Assembly (NCBI GenBank): GCA_964616835.1 | Contig: CAZTSG010000071.1 | Coordinates: 1-5,002 of the forward strand | DNA: 5,002 bases | DNA from: JAAOZP01 sp964616835 | Lineage (GTDB): Archaea; Thermoproteota; EX4484-205; JAAOZP01 | Reading direction: 5' to 3' | Shown: in pieces, positions 1 to 4,920 of the stretch | How positions within the stretch are numbered: the first letter of the stretch is position 1 | Layout: each line of letters starts with the position of its first letter | Translations under genes and position numbers: made by a program | The notes under the pieces: generated by a model | The model's input: only the letters and a program-made list of their open reading frames with translations | Database searches by the model: none | Told to the model about the DNA's origin: nothing

Positions 1-1009
1 CAATATCTGAAACGCGGTCCAGTAGAGAGCTTGCGTGAATCATAGGCGTTTTTCCATTACAAAGGTTTACCAGTTCACTGCCTACTTCACTAATCAGAAG
101 TGTAAGCATAACGAGCAATCCTCCCAATAAGGATTCTCCTTTCGCCAGGAGGAAACCGGCGGACAAAGCAAATACCGACGAAACAAGTGTTATTGCCAGA
201 GGCTCCACATTGAACCCTCGGTAGACCGCTGTTGAAATACGTGTTGACACAGGCTTGATGATAAATCTTGAAATTAATCCGCCTTCAGCCTCATTCTCCC
301 TCCTCAATATCTGCCAATAAATAATTCTCCCCTTAACTAGGTCTTCAGGCGTATCTATGTCTTTCCAAAGTTTTCCAGTGACATCTACGTAATCCACCTC
401 ATTATCTGCTGCAGCGAGTTTCAACGCGTCGGCTATCGTCGCTTTAGGACCGAATTCTTCTATCGCTCTCTCTATGTATACCTTAGACTTCTCTCTACAC
501 AATATCACACCTGTATCTATTCCATGTCTAGGCAGAGCCTTCTTGTCCGCGTCGACTACTCTCTGATCGTTCAAAACAATTTTCAAGCCTTCCTCAGCCT
601 CAGCCAGCGAAGGCTTCTTATCGAGACAAACAGTGAACGCTGCAGTGCTTCTTGAAGATAAAACTTCTTCAACCACCGACTTCTCGTAAATATGGTCAGA
701 CATGAGTAGAAGAAAATTATTCGTGTTAAACTGTCTTAAGGCTAGGCTGACGCTGTAAAGATTTCCAAACTCATCCTTATCGGTCTCCACTAAAACAACC
801 CCTCCCTTCAGCTTCTCTTCCAGCATCTTCCTAAACTGTGGTCTCGTAACAATAAAAACGCGACGAGGATTAACATCTTCCAGCCTGCTTAGAATGAAAT
901 CCAGTATTGTTACACCTGGCCCCAGCTCCATGAGGCATTTAGGGGTCTCATCCGAATAGGGTTTTAGCCTAGAGGCTATCCCTGCAGCAATGATTACAAC
1001 GGGAAGCAT
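1..1009 (-). CDS. Bifunctional sugar-phosphate nucleotidyltransferase / CDP-alcohol phosphotransferase-like protein (IPCT-DIPPS type), 3' end cut by window edge
   Basis: Seen: the frame is open for 336 codons and runs off base 1. Residues 1-230 are a nucleotidyltransferase: N-terminal strand plus AAGIASRLKPYSDETPK (a variant of the GxGxRLxPxTxxxPK loop), the metal-binding-type motif LLMSDHIYEK near residue 105, and WKDIDTPEDL near 215. Residues about 245-336 start a CDP-alcohol phosphotransferase domain, with hydrophobic segments near 270-289 and 296-308. Known: in hyperthermophilic archaea this fusion makes CDP-inositol from inositol-1-phosphate and CTP, then couples it to inositol phosphate for the compatible solute di-myo-inositol phosphate; relatives make phospholipids. 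Odd: the second active site looks degenerate (see findings), so the substrate is uncertain. Start: ATG at 1009, preceded in frame by GTG at 1012 and a stop at 1018; no Shine-Dalgarno. Roughly 80-100 C-terminal residues probably lie outside. Confidence 0.85.
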   Translation of the reverse strand, partial: MLPVVIIAAGIASRLKPYSDETPKCLMELGPGVTILDFILSRLEDVNPRRVFIVTRPQFRKMLEEKLKGGVVLVETDKDEFGNLYSVSLALRQFNTNNFLLLMSDHIYEKSVVEEVLSSRSTAAFTVCLDKKPSLAEAEEGLKIVLNDQRVVDADKKALPRHGIDTGVILCREKSKVYIERAIEEFGPKATIADALKLAAADNEVDYVDVTGKLWKDIDTPEDLVKGRIIYWQILRRENEAEGGLISRFIIKPVSTRISTAVYRGFNVEPLAITLVSSVFALSAGFLLAKGESLLGGLLVMLTLLISEVGSELVNLCNGKTPMIHASSLLDRVSDI

Positions 1010-1027
1010 CACAAGCTATTATTATTC

Positions 1028-1041
1028 TATGCCTTGGCATA
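1028..1041. promoter_or_regulatory. Inverted repeat TATGCC-TT-GGCATA, candidate operator
   Basis: Perfect 6-bp arms with a 2-bp spacer sit between the TATA-like box and the start codon of the left-edge gene, touching the downstream edge of the box. A regulator bound here could block transcription start. No regulator is identified. Confidence 0.35.
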
Positions 1042-1047
1042 TTAAAA
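1039..1047 (-). promoter_or_regulatory. TATA-like box of the left-edge gene
   Basis: On the minus strand TTTTAATAT lies centred about 34 bp before the ATG at 1009. That spacing fits an archaeal TATA box with a start site a few bases before the ATG, that is, a nearly leaderless transcript. The assignment rests on position and composition only. Confidence 0.45.
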
Positions 1048-1118
1048 CATTATTGTGAAACAAATGTTGCTGGGTCTTTTCTCTTTTTTTAAAAAAAAAG
1101 GAATGATGTCTCTTTCGA

Positions 1119-1132
1119 TAAGTTTAAACTTA
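1119..1132. promoter_or_regulatory. 14-bp perfect palindrome over the vapBC promoter (TATA box and candidate operator)
   Basis: TAAGTTTAAACTTA is a perfect 14-bp palindrome. Its A/T core (TTTAAA) is centred about 27 bp before the TTG start of the antitoxin gene, where a TATA box for a leaderless mRNA would be. VapB-type antitoxins commonly bind palindromes at their own promoter and repress it; autoregulation here is inferred. The T7-A9 run at 1084-1099 just upstream is a second, purely A/T palindrome. Confidence 0.5.
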
Positions 1133-1152
1133 ACATTTACAGTGGCAGTTAA

Positions 1153-1365
1153 TTGGTTAAAACCATAACTATTAGAGAAGATGTTTACAGAAGGCTGTTA
1201 GCTGTTAAACGGGAGGGTGAAAGCTTCAGCAAGCTTCTTGAAAGACTTATTGAGGAAACCGATCCTACCGATATTCTAGTGAGGCTTAGAGGCTGTGTTG
1301 AGATTAAGGATAAGGGGAGACTCCTCTCGGAGATTTACTTGCATAGGGCTGAGCGCAGAACATGA
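1153..1365 (+). CDS. vapB: VapB-type antitoxin (DUF217/COG1753 family)
   Basis: A 70-residue protein with the family's short N-terminal strand (KTITIREDVYRRL) followed by the helical SFSKLLERLIEE motif; the charged C-terminal half would wrap around the toxin. It should bind and silence the ribonuclease encoded next and, as a dimer, repress their shared promoter. The start is TTG at 1153: the in-frame stop TAA at 1150-1152 directly precedes it, so no longer form exists. There is no convincing Shine-Dalgarno, and the TATA-like palindrome about 27 bp upstream suggests leaderless translation from TTG. The gene ends in an ATGA overlap with vapC, giving translational coupling. Length is typical for the family. 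Confidence 0.85.
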   Translation: MVKTITIREDVYRRLLAVKREGESFSKLLERLIEETDPTDILVRLRGCVEIKDKGRLLSEIYLHRAERRT

Positions 1366-1739
1366 TTGTTTTAGACACAGATGTTTTAATCGAGATTTTC
1401 GACAAGAACTCTACAAAAGGCAGGGAGGCCCTGAGGAAAATTATCGAAAAAGGTGAGCCCATATGCATAACCGTCATCACTCTTCAAGTTCTCTACGGGT
1501 TAAGCAAGTATGCTAAGCTGGTGAAGGACGTCCTGAGACTACCAGTTTTAAACTATAAGAAGGAAGACGTGATTCTAGCATCTGAGTTGGAGCTGAAAAC
1601 AGAGCGAAGGGGAAAACCGGTTCGGAGAACAGACACCATGATAGCCGCCATGACGATAAACAATAACGCAAAGCTCTACACGTTCAACACAAAACACTTC
1701 AAGCCACTGGAAGAACATGGGTTAAAACTCTTACAGTAA
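1362..1739 (+). CDS. vapC: VapC-type PIN-domain ribonuclease toxin
   Basis: A 125-residue single PIN domain, the usual VapC size. It begins MIVLDTDVLIEIF with the catalytic Asp5 (and Asp7), has a central ITVITLQVLYG strand-helix, then TDTMIAAM with Asp91, and the C-terminal YTFNTKHF motif (Asn109, His112). Known: VapC toxins are Mg-dependent endoribonucleases that cut tRNA or rRNA and are held inactive by VapB. Odd: by alignment to the usual ..T..E.LYG motif, the second acidic residue is Gln42 instead of Glu, which could weaken metal binding. The ATG overlaps the vapB stop by 4 bp, so the two form one operon. It is full length without frameshift. Confidence 0.88.
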   Translation: MIVLDTDVLIEIFDKNSTKGREALRKIIEKGEPICITVITLQVLYGLSKYAKLVKDVLRLPVLNYKKEDVILASELELKTERRGKPVRRTDTMIAAMTINNNAKLYTFNTKHFKPLEEHGLKLLQ

Positions 1740-1746
1740 TTCTCTG

Positions 1747-1798
1747 TTTAACCGTGGAATCTCGGTTAAAAATTTGAGCTTGTTTACATTACTTTTTT
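1747..1798 (+). terminator. Hairpin plus T-rich tail after vapC
   Basis: TTTAACCG (1747-1754) and CGGTTAAA (1763-1770) are perfect 8-bp arms around an 8-nt loop, eight bases after the vapC stop. T-rich sequence follows, with a T6 run at 1793-1798. Archaeal termination depends mainly on the T-run. The hairpin could alternatively be an operator or an mRNA-stabilising element. Confidence 0.45.
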
Positions 1799-1813
1799 CA
1801 CAACCCTGAAGCA

Positions 1814-2190
1814 TTAAGGATACAGGATGCACAGTGTTTTCATGGCTTCAATAAAGCTATGAAAGCACGAACTGTCGAATGGACCATCGACTATTTCGTC
1901 GAGTTGACAGTATCCTGCATCCACTTTCTCCTGCATCCCCTTAGTCCAGTTGTCGACTCCTACAGCTTTGACACGCTTTAAATTCTCTAATGAACCTGCT
2001 AGATGCCGCAGTTTTCGCAACTGTTCATTTCGGTGCATTCTGCGCAGATCGTGTAATCTTTCTGTCTGCAGCATTTGCGTATAACGCAGTTGGGATCTCT
2101 GCCGCCAGCAACGCATCCCGGGCATTCTCGAAAAGCCTTACGACCATATACTTTAAAAAGAAAGTTTTTGGAGGCACACCTCTCTATAAA
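1814..2190 (-). pseudogene. Frameshifted, N-terminally truncated DUF3795 cysteine-rich protein
   Basis: Two minus-strand frames must be joined. The first is open from 2190 to a stop at 2001-1999 and encodes the cysteine pattern of DUF3795: CPGC, then CVIRKCC, CAEC and CENC, ending CGI. The second, ending at 1814, carries the matching family tail NLKRVKAVGVDNWTKGMQE. Restoring one base near 2002 (ATC-x-TA instead of ATC-TAG) joins them into CENCGI-x-AGSLENLKRV, so a single-base loss is the simplest explanation. The family's N-terminal CGLxCxxCPAY block is absent upstream and no start codon lies in the cysteine frame, so the gene is also truncated. The function of DUF3795 is not established; the cysteines suggest Zn or Fe-S binding. 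An assembly error could explain the frameshift but not the missing N-terminus. Confidence 0.7.
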
Positions 2191-2196
2191 CTAATA

Positions 2197-2216
2197 TATG
2201 TTCTAGACGGAACATA
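2197..2216. repeat. Inverted repeat TATGTTC-(6)-GAACATA
   Basis: Perfect 7-bp arms with a 6-bp spacer lie between the DUF3795 remnant (minus) and the DUF134-like remnant (plus), about 14 bp before the latter's TTG. Size and location suggest a former operator in a divergent promoter region. It could also be a small hairpin. Confidence 0.45.
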
Positions 2217-2229
2217 ATACGAGAAAAAG

Positions 2230-2343
2230 TTGTCTGGCTATCGTTGGGGCTGGCGGAGAAAGGGCCCGGGAAGACCCATTAAGCCCAGGGTGATTAATGG
2301 TTTGCCTAGGGCTAACAGGTTTATCCCAGCATCCTTAGAGGGA
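2230..2343 (+). pseudogene. Possible N-terminal remnant of a DUF134/UPF0251 family regulator
   Basis: From TTG at 2230 the frame reads a basic N-terminus containing GRPIKPRVINGLP then RFIPASLEGPP. This resembles the opening of DUF134 proteins (basic GRPxKPR, then P....F.PAG) as I remember it. Codons (AGG/AGA arginine) fit an archaeal coding strand. The frame continues to 2451, but from about 2350 it is antisense to the clear MinD-type remnant, and the diagnostic VxLTxEElEALRL and helix-turn-helix parts are absent. At most 35-40 codons remain. DUF134 genes often sit near MinD-type ATPase genes, which is why I favour this reading. It could instead be a chance frame: the minus strand is also open here (2238-2480). 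Confidence 0.35.
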
Positions 2344-2353
2344 CCCCCCCATC

Positions 2354-2493
2354 TTAGGCGAAAAACAGGTGGTCGTTTGGCTCTTGAACATCGCAATCTA
2401 ACAATTGGACCCCGTCTTCTAAAGAGAGGGCCATGTTTACTGCTACGGTAGTCTTTCCTGTTCTCCCCTACCGCTTGCAACAGAGATTATCAT
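2354..2493 (-). pseudogene. N-terminal remnant of a MinD/ParA-type P-loop ATPase (Fe-S ATPase family), frameshifted
   Basis: The minus strand from ATG at 2493 reads MIISVASG, then loses one base within 2462-2470. It continues in the next frame as TGKTTVAVNMALSL and, after a short loop, LLDCDVQEPNDHLFFA, ending at TAA 2356-2354. This is the deviant Walker A (KGGTGKTT) and the LDCDVEEPN-HLF switch region of archaeal MinD-like ATPases that carry ferredoxin domains. Whichever way the gap is placed, one P-loop residue is changed to Arg as well (GRGGTGKTT or GKGRTGKTT). The remaining 200 or so residues, including the Cys-rich ferredoxin insert, are missing. A GGTAGGAAG stretch 6 bases before the ATG looks like a Shine-Dalgarno. 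Family members are linked to Fe-S or metal-cofactor assembly. This copy cannot work. Confidence 0.8.
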
Positions 2494-2592
2494 ATCGCTT
2501 CCTACCGTATCCAAACTTAGTAATAAGATTTGCCTCCTATCGACACCTAACTTTCTAAACAAATGCGTGCTAACAGTAATTTGGAAGAAGAA

Positions 2593-2695
2593 CGGGCCCG
2601 CTGGGATTTGAACCCAGATTATTACAGCTCTCTTCTATATATCTAGATATTTTTATTAGGAGGCTGCCGCCATATCCAGGTTAGGCGACGGGCCC
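2593..2695 (-). tRNA. tRNA-Arg (anticodon CCT) with one intron
   Basis: On the minus strand the acceptor strands GGGCCCG (2695-2689) and CGGGCCC (2600-2594) pair fully, with discriminator G at 2593. The T-arm is CTGGG-TTCAAAT-CCCAG. The D-arm is GCCT...TGGC with a T-T mismatch at its last pair. The anticodon stem is GCAGC/GCTGT and the loop C-T-CCT-A-A gives anticodon CCT at 2660-2658, preceded by U33. Removing a 27-nt intron between positions 37 and 38 gives a 76-nt tRNA. CCA is not encoded. It would read AGG codons, used often in this window. Confidence 0.9.
2630..2656 (-). other. Canonical (37/38) 27-nt intron of tRNA-Arg
   Basis: Loop bases CTCC (2662-2659) pair with GAAG (2635-2632) with one C-A mismatch to give the 4-bp central helix. 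The flanking 3-nt bulges TAA and AGA are cut after their second base by the archaeal splicing endonuclease. The intron is A/T-rich and includes the palindrome ATATCTAGATAT. Boundaries are inferred from the bulge-helix-bulge rule and the normal tRNA sequence. Confidence 0.75.
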
Positions 2696-2716
2696 AAGAA
2701 TCACTTTTCTACAGGC

Positions 2717-2727
2717 CTTTTTATATC
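2717..2727 (-). promoter_or_regulatory. TATA box of tRNA-Arg
   Basis: GATATAAAAAG on the minus strand is centred about 27-30 bp before the tRNA 5' end at 2695. It is a good archaeal TATA box at the right distance for a transcript starting at or just before the mature end. Confidence 0.6.
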
Positions 2728-2845
2728 TTCTGTTTAGCATCTACTTTTTTAAAAGGGCTTATGTTTTTTGTTGATGGGTAACCTAAACACTTGATAGCGT
2801 AAACACTTACTACAACTTATTCTGTGCGATGAATCCTCATTCCTC
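2728..2845. other. Gene-free spacer
   Basis: I see no gene here on either strand. The only structure is a 9-bp direct repeat TAAACACTT at 2784-2792 and 2800-2808 (16-bp period). The sequence is A/T-rich with stops in all frames. Confidence 0.5.
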
Positions 2846-3003
2846 TTAGTATAGGTTGTCCTTATCGACAAATACTTGAATTATTGGTATCTTGCCTACA
2901 AGTTTTCTTTCCTGCTTGTTCATGTCCCTCAAGATGCTTTTTCTGCAAAACTAAGCTCTAAGCTGAATATTTGTAAACCAGGTATGTGAAAGCCCTGACG
3001 CAT
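2846..3003 (-). pseudogene. Possible relic of a tiny unidentified gene divergent from the nucleotidyltransferase gene
   Basis: ATG at 3003 opens a 24-codon frame (MRQGFHIPGLQIFSLELSFA..) that stops at 2931-2929. The next frame is open through the same place and encodes LRDMNKQERKLVGKIPI.. to TAA at 2848-2846. One extra A in the A5 run near 2938 would fuse them into a protein of about 52 residues with plausible composition. Alternatively they are two mini-genes, the second from ATG at 2923 preceded by GAGG. A TATAAATAT sequence on the minus strand (3026-3034) lies about 27 bp before the ATG at 3003. I do not recognise the protein. Chance open frames of this size are common, so confidence is low. 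Confidence 0.25.
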
Positions 3004-3009
3004 TAAAAA

Positions 3010-3058
3010 ATTACATTTAAACGGTAATATTTATATGGCACTGCTACTTTTATGTAAT
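3010..3058. promoter_or_regulatory. 7-bp inverted repeat flanking the TATA box (ATTACAT ... ATGTAAT), candidate autoregulatory site
   Basis: ATTACAT at 3010-3016 and ATGTAAT at 3052-3058 are perfect inverted copies whose centres are 42 bp apart, about four helical turns. They bracket the TATA box at 3026-3036. AbiE-type antitoxins repress their own promoters through inverted repeats, and the gene downstream has several winged-helix domains. The link is an inference, and chance is not excluded in such A/T-rich sequence. Confidence 0.35.
3026..3036 (+). promoter_or_regulatory. TATA box of the HTH-nucleotidyltransferase gene, possibly shared with the divergent small frame
   Basis: AATATTTATAT is centred about 33 bp before the ATG at 3064, the spacing expected for a leaderless archaeal mRNA. 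No Shine-Dalgarno precedes the ATG. Read on the other strand the same block is TATAAATAT about 27 bp before the ATG at 3003. Confidence 0.55.
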
Positions 3059-3063
3059 AAATC

Positions 3064-4773
3064 ATGAATTTAGGAGAGTTGAAAGTGTTAGGGTTACTTG
3101 TGGGCGGTAATTTCAACACCCGTGAGTTAGCGTCCAAACTGGGCTTAAGCTATTCCAGAACTGCAACTATTATAAGACATCTTTTAAAGAAGGAATATTG
3201 CGAGAAACAGGGGGGTAAAATAAGGCTTGCACGAAACGCTAAGACAAGCCTCCTAAAGGAGCTGGCATATCGGTATGACATTTCATCATTATTAGGGGGA
3301 GTACGAGAAGAATTGTTACTCGCCCTCCGAGAGGCTTCAAGCATTTCGGAAATTCAGCGGAAGACCGGGCTTGCACAATCTACTATTTATCAAAACTTAA
3401 GAGAGCTCATGGCGATAGGCGTCGTCCGGAAGCTCGATGACCATTATGTTGTGGCTGAGGAACCACGTCTTAAGAGCTTCCTAGAGCTTCTGAATCAAGA
3501 AAAGGAGGCTAGAGAAATCGAGCATGAGGCAGTTCTCTTATATTCGCGCCATGGAATAAAGCTGAAAATGATTCCTGCTGGCAAAGAAGCTGTCGGGAGC
3601 AAGACGGCGTTTTCTCTTTTCCCCAACTATGGTATTGACTATTTCTCATCCTACGATTATTACGTAGAGCCCCCGATGAAGGTCTCAATGGAGGAATGCT
3701 TGATTCATGCGTTAATAATGGCTAGGAGCAGGCTGGAACGCACCATGTGCGCAGTTTTCTATTTAAAAAATTATGACAGGATTAACTCAGAGAGGATCAA
3801 AACACTAGCGAAAAAATATGGTGCTCTCCAATTATTGACGAGGCTTCAAAACTATGTTAGAGGTTCAACTGTCGAAACAGATGCTTTCCTACCTTGGGAC
3901 GAGTTTAAAGAGAGGGCAAGCATCTACGGGGTTAATGTTTCTCCTCCTCCGGGGTATGAGAAAATTATAATGGTGCTCCGTATGCTTGGAGAAAAATTAG
4001 ATGCTCCCACCGCCGCATATCTTTTCGGGGGTGCAAACTTATTGTTAAGAGGCTTGAAGAGCGCTACCAAGGATCTAGATATGGTTGTTGAGGACTCTAC
4101 AAGCTTCTTCAAGTTAAAAGACACACTGCTAAAGCTGGGCTTCCGGATGTTAGCGGAGCACGAAATGACTTCAACGGACAGGAGGCTTAGTCCAAGCGGG
4201 ATTCTCGTATCCCCGGAATTGCCGCGTTTCGACATTTTCACAAGAAACATCTGCAATGTCTTTTCCCTAACGGAAGAAATGAAAAAACGTTCGGAGCATC
4301 AAAGCTTTGGAAAACTCGAATTGCGTCTCCTCAGCCTAGAAGACGTGTTTCTACTTAAATCCATTACAGAGAGGGAAGGCGACATAGAGGACATGGCTGT
4401 TATAGTGCGACAGGGAGGAGGCTTAGATTGGAATGTGATTCTAGAAACTTATTTCAAGGAGGAGAAAAAGATTGAACGGCATCTCTGCTTTAAAATACTG
4501 GACAGCATAGAGATTCTACAGGAAAGGGAGAAGATTACTATCCCAATCCGCAAACCTCTCTTAAGACACTGCATCGACATCGGGATACTTCAGTCAGTAA
4601 AACAGGGCGCTAAAAGCGTTAAGGAGATTCGTAAATTAATAGATTTTCCAGAATACATGATTAGAAACCGGATAAAAAAACTGGTGAATGAAGGGAAGAT
4701 TTCAAAAACGGTAGAGGGAAAACGTTTTATTCTAAGCCTTACAGCTAAGGGGAGGAGTGAACTATTCGATTAA
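3064..4773 (+). CDS. Winged-helix / nucleotidyltransferase fusion protein, AbiE-like single-chain toxin-antitoxin candidate
   Basis: 569 residues, soluble. Residues about 1-60 and 75-133 are two winged-helix domains: TRELASKLGLSYSRTATIIRHL and SEIQRKTGLAQSTIYQNLREL carry the recognition helices. Residues 155-295 are an uncharacterised region with MEECLIHALIMARSRLE and FLPWDEF motifs, possibly related to the AbiEi C-terminal domain. Residues 315-450 are a nucleotidyltransferase of the AbiEii/DUF6036 kind: LFGGANLLLRG (Gly322-Gly323), KDLDMVV (Asp337, Asp339), RFDIF (Asp390), then LSLEDVFLLKSITEREGD (Lys432, Arg438, Asp440). All expected catalytic residues are present. Residues 500-567 form a third winged helix ending in LTAKG. 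Known: in AbiE systems a winged-helix antitoxin and a nucleotidyltransferase toxin are separate proteins. Inference: here both are fused, or this is a DNA-binding regulator using a nucleotidyl-transfer reaction. The ATG at 3064 follows a TATA box at leaderless spacing. No partner gene adjoins it. Confidence 0.8.
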   Translation: MNLGELKVLGLLVGGNFNTRELASKLGLSYSRTATIIRHLLKKEYCEKQGGKIRLARNAKTSLLKELAYRYDISSLLGGVREELLLALREASSISEIQRKTGLAQSTIYQNLRELMAIGVVRKLDDHYVVAEEPRLKSFLELLNQEKEAREIEHEAVLLYSRHGIKLKMIPAGKEAVGSKTAFSLFPNYGIDYFSSYDYYVEPPMKVSMEECLIHALIMARSRLERTMCAVFYLKNYDRINSERIKTLAKKYGALQLLTRLQNYVRGSTVETDAFLPWDEFKERASIYGVNVSPPPGYEKIIMVLRMLGEKLDAPTAAYLFGGANLLLRGLKSATKDLDMVVEDSTSFFKLKDTLLKLGFRMLAEHEMTSTDRRLSPSGILVSPELPRFDIFTRNICNVFSLTEEMKKRSEHQSFGKLELRLLSLEDVFLLKSITEREGDIEDMAVIVRQGGGLDWNVILETYFKEEKKIERHLCFKILDSIEILQEREKITIPIRKPLLRHCIDIGILQSVKQGAKSVKEIRKLIDFPEYMIRNRIKKLVNEGKISKTVEGKRFILSLTAKGRSELFD

Positions 4774-4809
4774 AGAAGGATGCTCTCAGAGACGTGCCTC
4801 CCCATAAAT

Positions 4810-4818
4810 CTTAAAAAT
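4810..4818 (+). promoter_or_regulatory. TATA-like box of tRNA-Leu
   Basis: CTTAAAAAT is centred about 39 bp before the tRNA 5' end, allowing a start site with a leader of roughly 10 bases. A shorter A/T stretch (CTATAC at 4832-4837) is too close to serve. Confidence 0.4.
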
Positions 4819-4819
4819 C

Positions 4820-4847
4820 GCCTTCAAGGCTCTATACTTGCATAGAG
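4820..4847. repeat. Two adjoining inverted repeats just upstream of tRNA-Leu
   Basis: GCCTT-C-AAGGC (4820-4830) is directly followed by, and shares one base with, CTCTAT-(6)-ATAGAG (4830-4847). Both have perfect arms. They fall between the TATA-like box and the tRNA 5' end at 4853, so they could fold as a short leader hairpin or bind a protein. Confidence 0.4.
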
Positions 4848-4876
4848 AACAGGCGGGGGTTGCCGAGCCAGGTCAA

Positions 4877-4891
4877 ACGGGACTAGACTAA
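4877..4891 (+). other. 15-nt D-loop intron of tRNA-Leu
   Basis: GGTC (4871-4874) pairs with GACT (4886-4889, one G-U). The 3-nt bulges AAA (4875-4877) and AAA (4890-4892) flank this 4-bp helix and are cut after their second base. GCC (4867-4869) with GGC (4893-4895) can form the outer helix. The intron contains the tandem GACTA-GACTA and has no inner helix, only a small loop. Confidence 0.75.
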
Positions 4892-4920
4892 AGGCGCTGG
4901 ACTTAAGATCCAGTCCCGAA

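Noticed and set aside
1084..1099. T7-A9 run, an A/T palindrome between divergent genes
   Set aside because: Low-complexity tract. It could serve as a weak terminator or bendable DNA, but nothing distinguishes it from background.
1990..2217. 75-codon plus-strand open frame
   Set aside because: It is antisense to the Cys-rich DUF3795 frames. Its many alanines (GCA) are just the reverse of TGC cysteine codons. It has no family signature.
2238..2480. 80-codon minus-strand open frame
   Set aside because: It overlaps the MinD-type remnant in the wrong frame (it needs a frameshift to read the P-loop) and its Arg/Pro-rich translation matches nothing. Its downstream half (about 2238-2345) could still be coding but I cannot support that.
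2593..2695. tRNA-Arg as an integration (att) site for the decayed block
   Set aside because: I found no second copy of the tRNA 3' end in the window and no integrase. The GGGCCCG at 2264-2270 shares only the 7-base acceptor strand.
2784..2808. 9-bp direct repeat TAAACACTT, two copies with a 16-bp period
   Set aside because: Only two short copies in A/T-rich sequence with no flanking gene; not a CRISPR array or clear iteron.
3150..3344. 64-codon minus-strand frame
   Set aside because: Shadow of the 569-residue gene, which has clear domains on the other strand.
3924..4256. 110-codon minus-strand frame
   Set aside because: Antisense to the nucleotidyltransferase domain including its GG and DxD motifs; no independent signature.
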